Made by a program: the position numbers and the translations under genes. The notes under the pieces were generated by a model. The model was given only the letters and a program-made list of their open reading frames with translations. It was not told the origin of the DNA and ran no database searches. Shown here piece by piece: positions 52,785 through 60,360 of a stretch of DNA of 64,000 bases; position 1 is the stretch's first letter, and every line of letters starts with the position of its first letter. Source of the stretch: Bradyrhizobium manausense (lineage in GTDB: Bacteria > Pseudomonadota > Alphaproteobacteria > Rhizobiales > Xanthobacteraceae); contig NZ_JAFCKB010000009.1 of NCBI RefSeq assembly GCF_018130615.1, forward strand, positions 239,340 to 303,339, in the 5' to 3' direction.

Positions 52785-52858
52785 GCCTGCATCGTCTTCA
52801 TACGATGTCCCGCACAGGGCGGGACATCGCGACCTCGTTGCCCCCGGTGAACGACCGA

Positions 52859-53842
52859 CTATTGCAGCGGCGCGACGATGGTCGGGTGTTTGAACTGCGC
52901 GACATCCAGCTTCGGCAGCATTCCCGTGTCCGCGTAAATGTCGAGCATCTTTTGGATTGCAGGGAAATTCGGGGCAGCACCGGGATCGCGGCCGAAGTCA
53001 TTGTCCTTGAGCAGGTAGGTATCGAGCACGGGAACCGGCGCCTTCAGCACCTCGGATACGACCTTCAAGGTCTCTTCGCGATTTGCGAGTGCCTTCTTCA
53101 TTCCAGACGTGATGTCGCGAACATAGGCCTTCACCAGTTCCGGGTTTTTGTCGACGAAATCGGCGCGGCAGGCCTCCAGGATGTGCACAATGTTCGGCAT
53201 GGCCTGCGACAGCGAGAATAGCTTTCTTGTGCCGCCCTTCGCCTCCGCGCGTGCCGCAAACGGCTGGTTCATGTTGACCGCATCGACGCGGCCCTGGCGC
53301 AGCGCATCCTCGGAGACGGCAAAGCCGACCTCGACCAGCTTGATGTCCTTGGCAGGATCGATGCCGTTCTGTTTCAGGAGCAGGTTGAACGGACCTTGCG
53401 TGCCGCCGCCGATCACGGAAATGCCGACCGTCCTTCCCTTGAGATCCGCAATCGTCTTGATCGGCGAGTCGTCCATCACCGCCCAGTAGACTGAGAAGCC
53501 ACCGGGCTTCTCGAACACATGCTGGGCCACGATGTAGGCCTTGAGATTGCCGCCAACCACGCCGTTGGCAAGGGAGAGCGGCGCCTGCGTGGCGCAATCC
53601 AGTGCGCCCGCCGCCAGGGCCTGCGTCATCGGCGCGGTGCCCTGAAACTGGGTCCATTCGATGTTGTAGGTCTTGCCGAGATCGGGAAATTCGGCCGGCC
53701 TGCGCATCATCCAGTATTTGGATTCCTCGGCCGGGATGGTCCAGCCCACGCGGATCGTCTGTTGTGCCTGTGAGGTGCTTGCGCCCGTGATCATGGCCGC
53801 CACGGCCCATATTGCCAGCATCCACCTCGAAACTGCGCGCAT
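52859..53842 (-). CDS. NitT/TauT-type ABC substrate-binding protein
   Basis: A 327-residue periplasmic binding protein: signal peptide through TSQAQ, then [64 protein letters not shown], the family's N-terminal lobe. Ligands of this family are sulfonates, nitrate, pyrimidines, phthalates or similar; which one cannot be read. The ATG at 53842 has GGAGTGGG upstream. It heads the operon that continues through the IlvD/Edd gene, ATPase, two permeases and the dioxygenase-like gene. Confidence 0.92.
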   Translation of the reverse strand: MRAVSRWMLAIWAVAAMITGASTSQAQQTIRVGWTIPAEESKYWMMRRPAEFPDLGKTYNIEWTQFQGTAPMTQALAAGALDCATQAPLSLANGVVGGNLKAYIVAQHVFEKPGGFSVYWAVMDDSPIKTIADLKGRTVGISVIGGGTQGPFNLLLKQNGIDPAKDIKLVEVGFAVSEDALRQGRVDAVNMNQPFAARAEAKGGTRKLFSLSQAMPNIVHILEACRADFVDKNPELVKAYVRDITSGMKKALANREETLKVVSEVLKAPVPVLDTYLLKDNDFGRDPGAAPNFPAIQKMLDIYADTGMLPKLDVAQFKHPTIVAPLQ

Positions 53843-53897
53843 CGTGCCCACTCCGTTGCTCAGGCGCCGACCGACGCCACCCAACCCGACCGGCCCA

Positions 53898-53919
53898 AAT
53901 GTTTCATGGTTCAAACATT
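53898..53919. promoter_or_regulatory. inverted repeat in a divergent promoter region
   Basis: AATGTTT (53898-53904) and AAACATT (53913-53919) are exact complements eight bases apart, between the divergent binding-protein and hydroxyisobutyrate-dehydrogenase-like genes. A candidate operator for the importer and reductase genes; no regulator gene is adjacent. Confidence 0.4.
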
Positions 53920-54020
53920 CAGGCAAGCCATGCAAGCCGGCCCGATATCGCGGCGGGCTGCGTCATGTATGGTGCACAGCGGTCGCGCGCCGCCGGCGCC
54001 ACGACAGAAGGAAGCAACCT

Positions 54021-54938
54021 ATGGCTGATGCGAGCAAGGCAATCCCGCAGGACGTCGAGAGGCTCGGCTACCTCGGCCTGGGGCTGATGGGCACGCCCAT
54101 GACCCGGCGCCTGCTCGAGGCCGGTCATGACGTCAGCGTCTGGAACCGCTCGGAAGGCAAAGTAGCTCCGCTCGTCGAAGCCGGCGCCAAGCGCGCAGGC
54201 ACGCCTCGTGACCTGTTGGCGAACTGCGGCATCGTCTTCATGTGTCTGACGGATGCCGCCGCCGTCGAAGAGGTGGTCTTCGGGCGGGAGGGTCTTGCTG
54301 CCGCTCCCGGTGCAGGCAAGCTCGTGGTCGATTTTTCATCGATCCATCCCGACGCCGCGCGCGATCTTGCGATGCGATTGAAAACTGCGAACGGCGCAGG
54401 CTGGATCGATGCGCCCGTGTCCGGCGGCACCAAGGGTGCAGAGGAAGGCGCGCTTGCCATCATGGCGGGCGGAGAGACCTCAGACATCGAGCGGGCACGG
54501 CCCTATGTGCTGACCATGGCGCGCAGGTTCACCCACATGGGTCCGACCGGCGCCGGCCAGACTACAAAACTCTGCAACCAGGTGATCGTCGGATGCGCAA
54601 TGGCCGTGCTTGCAGAAGCAACCCGCCTTGCCTCGAATGCTGGAATTGACGCGAGCCGGCTGCCCGAAGCACTCTCCGGTGGCTTTGCGGATTCGATCCC
54701 CCTTCAGCTCTTCGTGCCGCGCATGGTCCAGGGCATTCACTCGCCGCCACTTGGCCACATCGCGACGATGCTAAAGGACCTCGACACTGTCGCCGATGTC
54801 GCCCAGGCGACGTCAACACCGGTGCCGATGGCAACCCTTGCCGGACAGATCTTCCGGCTGGCCAAGGCTGCACGCGGCGCAGACGCGGACGCGTTGGAAA
54901 TCTACAAGCTCTCAGCCACGACCGCTGAACCGCGTTAA
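54021..54938 (+). CDS. 3-hydroxyisobutyrate/tartronate-semialdehyde-type reductase
   Basis: A 305-residue beta-hydroxyacid dehydrogenase: LGYLGLGLMGTPMTRRLLEAGHDVSVWNRS at the NAD(P) site, the substrate loop DAPVSGGTKGAEEGALAIMAGG and GPTGAGQTTKLCNQVIVG with the catalytic lysine. It interconverts a beta-hydroxyacid and a semialdehyde. AAGGAAG lies before the ATG at 54021; the open frame extends upstream over the divergent promoter. Its stop overlaps the flavin reductase stop as TTAA. Confidence 0.92.
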   Translation: MADASKAIPQDVERLGYLGLGLMGTPMTRRLLEAGHDVSVWNRSEGKVAPLVEAGAKRAGTPRDLLANCGIVFMCLTDAAAVEEVVFGREGLAAAPGAGKLVVDFSSIHPDAARDLAMRLKTANGAGWIDAPVSGGTKGAEEGALAIMAGGETSDIERARPYVLTMARRFTHMGPTGAGQTTKLCNQVIVGCAMAVLAEATRLASNAGIDASRLPEALSGGFADSIPLQLFVPRMVQGIHSPPLGHIATMLKDLDTVADVAQATSTPVPMATLAGQIFRLAKAARGADADALEIYKLSATTAEPR

Positions 54939-55498
54939 GGGGACTTTTTGCGGTCGTCGTCGGCGAGAAATCGGCCGTATCCTCCCCGCGCGAAGAGCAG
55001 CGGCTCTCTTGAGTTATAAGTATAGGCTTCAACCGCACCGAGAAAGATCACGTGATCGCCACCATAATAGCGATTGACGGATCGGCACTGAAAGCTCGCC
55101 ACGCTCTCGGCGAGTACCGGCGCGTTGCCAAGGCCTGGCGTCCAGTCCACACCGGCGAATTTGTCTTCGGACGATTTAGCGAACTGGTTTGCTAGCGCCT
55201 GCTGCGAAGTGCCTAGCACATGGACGGTGAAATGGCTGGCGTTCTGAAAAACAGTCAGGCTCGATGAATAGACCCCGAGGCTCCAGAGAACCAAGGGAGG
55301 ATTTAGAGAGACCGACGCAAACGAATTGCAGGTGATGCCATACGGCTTTCCATCGGCGGCCGTAGCTGTGATGATCGTAACACCTGTCCCGTAGGTGCCG
55401 AGCGCGTTGCGAAAATCACGCGGATCAATCTGCGAGCTATCGCTCGCGAACTCGTTGGCTGGATCAGGTGCGGCCGGCTGCTTTGGCAGATCATTCAT
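54935..55498 (-). CDS. flavin reductase domain protein (small monooxygenase component)
   Basis: A 187-residue flavin reductase of the HpaC/DIM6 type: FRNALGTYGTGVTIITATAADGKPYGITCNSFASVSLNPPLVLWSL and the C-terminal NRYYGGDHVIFLGAVEAY. It supplies reduced flavin to the oxygenase encoded nine bases upstream, making a two-component monooxygenase. The N-terminus up to about residue 25 is variable. Confidence 0.92.
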   Translation of the reverse strand: MNDLPKQPAAPDPANEFASDSSQIDPRDFRNALGTYGTGVTIITATAADGKPYGITCNSFASVSLNPPLVLWSLGVYSSSLTVFQNASHFTVHVLGTSQQALANQFAKSSEDKFAGVDWTPGLGNAPVLAESVASFQCRSVNRYYGGDHVIFLGAVEAYTYNSREPLLFARGGYGRFLADDDRKKSP

Positions 55499-55507
55499 CA
55501 GCCGGCC

Positions 55508-56737
55508 TCACAAGGTGAGATTCTCGGACGGCAGGCCGAGTGCCACGCGCCCATAGTTGGTTCCGGCCGCATCGAAATTAAAGGCGAGATGCGAATTGAT
55601 CGCATGCGCATCGCGGAACTGCCGCTGTAACACGCCCGTCGTGAACAGGCCGCGCGCGCCACTCGCCGCGAACAACATCGAGACGGCATCCGTGCACAGA
55701 TTGACCGAGAACGCCCCGTCGCGCCGATACCTGGTCTTGATCGCCATGTCGGGCGTGTGCCTGCTTCGTGCGTGGTCCATCGCCTCGATGCAGGCCGCGC
55801 GCATGATGAGGCGCGCAGCATCGATCTTGGCGGAAGCCTCCGCGATCTTGATTTGCGTGCTTTGGAAGTCGCTCAGCTTGGCACGGTTGTACGTCGATAT
55901 GCGATGACGGGCGACCTCCGCATAGTCGTCGAGGCAAGCCTGCGCGTTCCCAAGCGCGACACCGGAGAGAACATAAGGAAACAGCGAGAACACGGGCAGC
56001 GCGTACAGCGGATTGAGGTTCACCTTGCTCCCGGGTGTCGCGCCTCCGGCAAGATCACGCACGGCGACCGTCATATATTCGGGTACAAAGGCATCCCTGA
56101 CCTCGACATCAGACGAGCCGGTGCCGCGCAGCCCGGCGACGTTCCAGGTATCGAGAATTTTGTAGTCAGCTTTGGGCAACAGGAAGATGCGGTATTCGAT
56201 ACCGTCAGCCTCGTCGTCGGAAGCGACGACGCTTGCCAGCATATTCCACGCGCAGGAGCCGACCCCCGACGAGAACGGCCAGCTTCCGTGCAGCCGGTAT
56301 CCGCCCTCAACCTTGCTGGCGCGACCGGCAGGAAAGATGAATGATGATGCGATCAGCACGTCCGGATCTTTCCCCCAGACCAGGTCCTGCGCGCGCTGCT
56401 CGAACATGCCGAGCATCCAGTGGTGGCTCGCCAGATTGGCAAGATTCCAGGCCACCGACGCGTCGGCCTGCCCCAGCAGCTCGGCGCAATCGATCAAAGC
56501 GACGTAGTCGAGCTCGGCGCCGCCGATCCGCTTCGGCTGAAGCATCCGGAACAGGCCGGCATCATGCAGGTCCCGCTCCGTCTCCGGTGGCAGATGTCGC
56601 AATTCCTCAGTCCGCGCGGCGCGTTCGCGCAGTTGCGGCACCAACGACCGCGTCTTGGCAATCATCGTCGCATAGGCTCGTTCGTCGGAGACTAACCCTA
56701 CCGACTGCCCCATACTCGGCTCTTGACCAGGCGCCAT
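55508..56737 (-). CDS. acyl-CoA dehydrogenase-fold flavin monooxygenase (oxygenase component)
   Basis: A 409-residue protein of the HsaA/DszC/HpaH-like group: acyl-CoA dehydrogenase fold but with features of oxygenases (HWMLGMF, GSWPFSSGVGSCAWNMLAS, DTWNVAGLRGTGSSDVEV, and RDAHAINSHLAFNFDAAGTNYGRVALG at the C-terminus). It uses reduced flavin from the adjacent reductase to hydroxylate an aromatic or sulfur compound. The ATG at 56737 has GAGGG six bases upstream; the 48 residues further upstream are discounted. A CoA-transferase gene lies 64 bases upstream on the same strand. Confidence 0.88.
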   Translation of the reverse strand: MAPGQEPSMGQSVGLVSDERAYATMIAKTRSLVPQLRERAARTEELRHLPPETERDLHDAGLFRMLQPKRIGGAELDYVALIDCAELLGQADASVAWNLANLASHHWMLGMFEQRAQDLVWGKDPDVLIASSFIFPAGRASKVEGGYRLHGSWPFSSGVGSCAWNMLASVVASDDEADGIEYRIFLLPKADYKILDTWNVAGLRGTGSSDVEVRDAFVPEYMTVAVRDLAGGATPGSKVNLNPLYALPVFSLFPYVLSGVALGNAQACLDDYAEVARHRISTYNRAKLSDFQSTQIKIAEASAKIDAARLIMRAACIEAMDHARSRHTPDMAIKTRYRRDGAFSVNLCTDAVSMLFAASGARGLFTTGVLQRQFRDAHAINSHLAFNFDAAGTNYGRVALGLPSENLTL

Positions 56738-56801
56738 TCGTGTCCCTCGCTCTCGTCTATTTATGCGGCGGGAACCCTTCCAAATCAAGCTGGGGCAGCG
56801 C

Positions 56802-58070
56802 TCAGTCGGACGTTGCGGCCCTCCGCCGCCCGAATGCGCCTTTTTCGGCCAAGACCGCAATCCGATTCTCGTCGTAACCAAGTGTCTTACGCATGACGTC
56901 TTCTGTATGCTCGCCCAACAGCGGCGCAGCCACTGGATTAATTGTTGCCGTCAGGCTCATGTTGATCGGCGGCTCGATATTCGGCACCCATTGCGCCGTG
57001 CGGTGCGGGATCCGGTTCAGGCGCGCGCGTTCGCGCGCTTCAGGCGCATTGAATCCCTCCTCGACGGTCCGGAGATAGCCAACCGGGATATTGGCCAGCT
57101 TCATCTTCGCCATCCAGTTCTCGAGCGTGTCGCTCGCGAACACCTCCGCAATCGCTGCACGCAGGAGCTCCTTGTTCTCGGACCGCGCCTTGCGCGTAGC
57201 GAACTGCGGCGCGTTAATGAGATCCGGGCGGTTCAGCACCTCCACCACCAGCCGTCGATACAGCCGGTCGTTGGCGCAAGCCATGTAAAGCGGTCCATCT
57301 GATGCTTCGTAAACACCGACGGTCGGAGACCCACTCGGCGAATTGCCGAACCGTCCCGGGTTCTCGCCGTTGATCAGGTAGGCCATGCCGTAGAAGCCCG
57401 TCATCCCCATGGCAACGTCGAACAGCGCGACCTCGACATGCTGCCCGCGACCGAGTCGATCCCGCGCCAATAGCGCCAGCAGGATGGCATTGCAGGCGGA
57501 CATCCCCGTCGCCATGTCGACAATTGGCGGGCCGGTCCGAACCGCCGGTCCGTCTGCAAATCCATTGAGCGACATGAAGCCGCTCTCGGCTTGCGTGATA
57601 GGGTCGAAGCCGGGACGCGAGGCGAACGGCCCCGTCCGCCCGTAGGCGGAGATCGAGCAATAGACCAGCCGCGGGTTTAGCGGCGCGACGGCCTCGTAGT
57701 CGAGGCCGAATTTCTTCATGACCCCGCTGGAAAAATTCTCCACGACCACGTCCGCCTTGCGGATCAGGTCCAGCGCAATCTCGCGCGCCTCCGGCACGGC
57801 GAGGTCGATCGCGATGCCGGTTTTGTTGCGGTTCAGGCTGAGATAGGCGGCACTCTCGCCACCGATTTCGGCATGCTCATAGGCACGGGTGTCGTCGCCA
57901 CCATCGGGATTTTCGATCTTGATGACGTGCGCGCCGAAATCGGCGAGCGTCTGCGTACAGGCGGGCCCTGCGACCACGCGCGTGAAATCGACGACCAGCA
58001 GACCATCAAGAGCGGATGGTCCTCCCGCCGCCCGCGACGGACGTTCCGGCAATTGAGGCTTGGTGGACAT
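56802..58070 (-). CDS. CaiB/BaiF family CoA-transferase
   Basis: A 422-residue class III CoA-transferase. Family features: ALDGLLVVDFTRVVAGPACTQTLADFGAHVIKIENPDGGDDTR at the N-terminus, YLSLNRNKTGIAIDL, and VDMATGMSACNAILLALL holding the probable catalytic aspartate. It moves CoA between carboxylic acids. The ATG at 58070 has GGGAG upstream. With the two-component monooxygenase it may form a small pathway that first activates and then hydroxylates an acid; the donor is unknown. Confidence 0.9.
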   Translation of the reverse strand: MSTKPQLPERPSRAAGGPSALDGLLVVDFTRVVAGPACTQTLADFGAHVIKIENPDGGDDTRAYEHAEIGGESAAYLSLNRNKTGIAIDLAVPEAREIALDLIRKADVVVENFSSGVMKKFGLDYEAVAPLNPRLVYCSISAYGRTGPFASRPGFDPITQAESGFMSLNGFADGPAVRTGPPIVDMATGMSACNAILLALLARDRLGRGQHVEVALFDVAMGMTGFYGMAYLINGENPGRFGNSPSGSPTVGVYEASDGPLYMACANDRLYRRLVVEVLNRPDLINAPQFATRKARSENKELLRAAIAEVFASDTLENWMAKMKLANIPVGYLRTVEEGFNAPEARERARLNRIPHRTAQWVPNIEPPINMSLTATINPVAAPLLGEHTEDVMRKTLGYDENRIAVLAEKGAFGRRRAATSD

Positions 58071-58180
58071 CCCCGGCGCTCCCTTACATCGGCTTGTGCT
58101 CGCCGAATTTCCCGCAAGCAAACTTAAAGCCCGGCGCCGCCGACTGCGCAAGTGCTTCAACAGCAACGCTTCAATACGCC

Positions 58181-58214
58181 AAAAAGGACCGGCAGCGGTC
58201 AAGCTGCCGGGTCC
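58181..58214 (-). terminator. rho-independent terminator after the GNAT gene
   Basis: Stem GGACC-GGCAGC (58186-58196) with GCTGCCGGGTCC (58203-58214) with one bulged base and a six-base loop; on the minus strand it is followed by TTTTT. It is oriented to end transcription coming from the GNAT and prophage-remnant genes. Confidence 0.75.
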
Positions 58215-58302
58215 TCGAGTATTCCAGGTGCAAAAGCCCGCGCGTTCAGCCCGCGCCGGTCAACGTTGCGAAAGCCCTCGTTCCGCACTACGGGACACCA
58301 GC

Positions 58303-58731
58303 TCAGCGAAGCGACTTTCGCCAATAGAGCGTATGCGACCAGGCCCAGGGCACCTCGGGCTCGTAGAGCCGGTAGCCAGCCCGAATGAAATTATTCGCAG
58401 AAAAGCTGTTATCCGTTGTGTCCGAAACGATACCATCCCATCCGCTACGCCGCCCTCGCGCTTCGACCGCTCGCATCAACCTGAGTTGAAGCCCCCTGCC
58501 CCAATGCCGCTGCAAGACTCCGACGCGCGAGAAGTAGCCGGAATGTCGGGCATAGGTGGACGGCACGACGCCTGCGAACGCGACCGGATCATCACGGCAA
58601 TAGGCAAGCCACCACGCCCCGAGATCGAAATCCGGCATGGCTGCGGCATCAAAGAAAGTCAGCCGATGCAGCTCGGCCAGGATGTCCGCAACGTCATCAT
58701 CAGACGCGTCAACCATACGAATTCTGTACAT
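58303..58731 (-). CDS. GNAT-family N-acetyltransferase
   Basis: A 142-residue protein with the GNAT core: FFSR-VGVLQRHWGRGLQLRLMRAVEARGRR supplies the acetyl-CoA-binding Q/R-x-x-G-x-G/A-like loop and FSANNFIRAGYRLYEP the last strands. Acceptor unknown. The ATG at 58731 is used; longer TTG or GTG starts lack family similarity. It sits at the end of the prophage remnant with its own terminator. Confidence 0.85.
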   Translation of the reverse strand: MYRIRMVDASDDDVADILAELHRLTFFDAAAMPDFDLGAWWLAYCRDDPVAFAGVVPSTYARHSGYFSRVGVLQRHWGRGLQLRLMRAVEARGRRSGWDGIVSDTTDNSFSANNFIRAGYRLYEPEVPWAWSHTLYWRKSLR

Positions 58732-58786
58732 GGCATGACCTAAAGGAACGGAACGGACTTGCGGCGACGTCACGGCCAATCGATTT

Positions 58787-59080
58787 TCACTTACCCAACA
58801 CGACCTTCACGCCGAGCCAGACAGCCCCCATCAGGCCGGTGGCGATCACGGTGATCACGGCTTTGAAAGTGTAGCTCTGCGCCTGCTCCACGCTTTTCCG
58901 CCACCGCCGCAGGTGCTGGAAATCGGCGCGCACTTCCTTGCGATCATCATCCTCGATGCCAAAGGAGGCCAGCACCGATGCCACCGCCTTCAAGACGATC
59001 GCATCGATGCTGTCCTGCTGGAGCCTGTGCTGCTCGGCCAGCGTCTCGGCCACGATGGCCCTGATTTCATCATCTGGCAT
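58787..59080 (-). CDS. DUF6127-like small phage membrane protein
   Basis: A 97-residue protein: helical N-terminal half (MPDDEIRAIVAETLAEQHRL to DFQHLRRWRKSVEQAQSYTF) and a single C-terminal membrane span (VITVIATGLMGAVWLGVKVV). It resembles small proteins found in rhizobial prophages near terminase genes. The ATG at 59080 is two bases after the stop of the terminase-holin chimera. A longer reading frame exists upstream but is antisense or out-of-frame overlap with the terminase fragment. Confidence 0.75.
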   Translation of the reverse strand: MPDDEIRAIVAETLAEQHRLQQDSIDAIVLKAVASVLASFGIEDDDRKEVRADFQHLRRWRKSVEQAQSYTFKAVITVIATGLMGAVWLGVKVVLGK

Positions 59081-59082
59081 CT

Positions 59083-59559
59083 TCACCGCTTGATGATCCT
59101 TGCAACATTCTCGAAGCCGCGCTTGGCGAAGTAGAAGGAAACGACGAGATTGGCGGTGATCGCCGCGAACCCTGCCAGAGGATCGGTGGATCCAAGGCCA
59201 AAAACCTTGTCGAAGACGAGAAGCTTGATCGAGTCCGCCGTATGATCCTGAAGTCCGCGGAAGATGATCAGTCCGTCGCCGGGCGTCTCGATCTTGTCGC
59301 TGAAGAGCTTGAAGCCGTGACCGAGCCCGAGGCTCGCGATCTTGCCCTCGATCAGCCGCTTGGACGATTGCGCCAGCGTCCGCTGCGCCTCGCGGATGCA
59401 GACCGCGAGCGTGCCGCGCTCGGCCTGGCAGGTCTCGACCAAAAGCTCGCCGAAGAAATGCGATTTGCCCGAGCCGCGTCCGCCGTAAACGCCCTTGTAG
59501 CGCGCCGGCCTCAGCAGCGGCTCGAAGATCTTCGCGGTCGGTATTTTCAGCGTCGACAT
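59083..59559 (-). CDS. chimeric remnant: terminase large-subunit N-terminus joined to a membrane segment
   Basis: A 158-residue ORF. Residues 1-108 match the ATPase start of PBSX-type phage terminase large subunits (YKGVYGGRGSGKSHFFGELL, P-loop; IIFRGLQDHTADSIK). The expected Walker B (EEAQ) and nuclease domain are missing; the rest (residues about 112-158, DKVFGLGSTDPLAGFAAITANLVVSFYFAKRGFENVARIIKR) is a membrane-spanning piece of another phage protein. An in-frame deletion inside a prophage explains this. It should not package DNA. Confidence 0.72.
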   Translation of the reverse strand: MSTLKIPTAKIFEPLLRPARYKGVYGGRGSGKSHFFGELLVETCQAERGTLAVCIREAQRTLAQSSKRLIEGKIASLGLGHGFKLFSDKIETPGDGLIIFRGLQDHTADSIKLLVFDKVFGLGSTDPLAGFAAITANLVVSFYFAKRGFENVARIIKR

Positions 59560-59586
59560 GCGAGCGCCTCTTCTCCAGCAATGGCG

Positions 59587-59913
59587 CTAGGACTCCTCGA
59601 CGCCAGGCTTTTGGGGATGCACGATGATGCGCTCAATCCGGTGGATCAATTCCAGCACGCCGTCTTCACTGTTCTCGACCGGTTGCGCCGCCTTGCCACA
59701 GCCGCGATCGAGGATCGCGTTGGCGGCCGAAACGCGCGCCGCCGGCGTCGCCTCGTCGCTGCGCATGACGCCGACGAGCGTGTCGACGGCTGTCCCGGCA
59801 TGGCTGCGCGCGAGCGAGCGAATGTCGGTCAGCGTCCGCCCTTTTGACGGTTTCTTCGCGACAGGCTTGTGAACGTCCGCGATCCTGGGCTCATATAAAA
59901 GGCCGTCACTCAA
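59587..59913 (-). CDS. terminase-associated phage protein (TTG start)
   Basis: A 108-residue protein: LLYEPRIADVHKPVAKKPSKGRTLTDIRSLARSHAGTAVDTLVGVMRSDEATPAARVSAANAILDRG is the pattern of small proteins encoded just before phage terminase large subunits in alphaproteobacteria. The TTG at 59913 is chosen because GGGAG lies about eight bases upstream and its TTGA overlaps the stop of the 23-residue ORF, showing coupling. It is 27 bases before the terminase fragment. Confidence 0.72.
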   Translation of the reverse strand: MSDGLLYEPRIADVHKPVAKKPSKGRTLTDIRSLARSHAGTAVDTLVGVMRSDEATPAARVSAANAILDRGCGKAAQPVENSEDGVLELIHRIERIIVHPQKPGVEES

Positions 59914-59981
59914 GCAAGACTCTCCCACACAACAATTGCGACCAGGCCCGCGAGCGCGAGCGATATCAGATAGACCGTCAT
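59910..59981 (-). CDS. 23-residue single-span membrane ORF
   Basis: MTVYLISLALAGLVAIVVW begins a 23-residue ORF that is almost entirely one hydrophobic helix, with GGAG five bases before the ATG. Its stop overlaps the TTG start of the next gene (TTGA), so it may act as a coupled leader or be a tiny phage membrane protein. The call rests on the ribosome site and coupling only. Confidence 0.5.
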   Translation of the reverse strand: MTVYLISLALAGLVAIVVWESLA

Positions 59982-60066
59982 CGTTTCTCCAAAAAACAAC
60001 AGTGCGGCAGATCGCGACACGACGCGCGATCGTTTCGGCGCGAACCTTATCCCCGTCTTGCGGGGA

Positions 60067-60099
60067 CCGCGGCGGCGCAAGCAAAGGCTCGCGCCGCGG
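60067..60099. repeat. 8-bp GC-rich inverted repeat
   Basis: CCGCGGCG (60067-60074) and CGCCGCGG (60092-60099) are exact complements 17 bases apart, in the 379-base gap between the 23-residue ORF and the AHH gene. No gene is seen in that gap. Confidence 0.35.
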
Positions 60100-60233
60100 G
60101 CCGGCACGTTCGCGCGTGCTCGGCCAATAAAATGGTTCGGACGGCGATGCGCTGATCGGCGCTCCCTAGACGCGTATCAAGCAAGTGCGAGGCCGCAATG
60201 CGCGGGACGCCGTCCGATTCCTGACATCGAAAC

Positions 60234-60266
60234 GAAAAAGCCCGCAGCGGATGTTTCCGCGCGGGC
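60234..60266 (-). terminator. rho-independent terminator after the AHH gene
   Basis: GCCCGC-A-GCGGA with TCCGC-GCGGGC (60240-60266) forms a strong hairpin with a TGTT loop; on the minus strand it is followed by TTTTT. It would end the AHH nuclease transcript. Confidence 0.75.
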
Positions 60267-60301
60267 CTGACAAACTCGTTTCGATGATGGCATTATGCCG
60301 G

Positions 60302-60315
60302 TGTTTTGCCCGACG
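60302..60315. repeat. copy of a dispersed 14-base motif (TGTTTTGCCCGACG)
   Basis: Identical to 2837-2850; both copies are intergenic. Confidence 0.4.
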
Positions 60316-60360
60316 TGTCAAACGACATTGAACTGGATCGAAAAAATCTGCAGCGGATCA

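Noticed and set aside
58787-59581. 264-codon minus-strand frame covering the DUF6127-like gene
   Set aside because: Its first two thirds are an out-of-frame shadow of the terminase fragment; only the last 97 codons look like a real protein.
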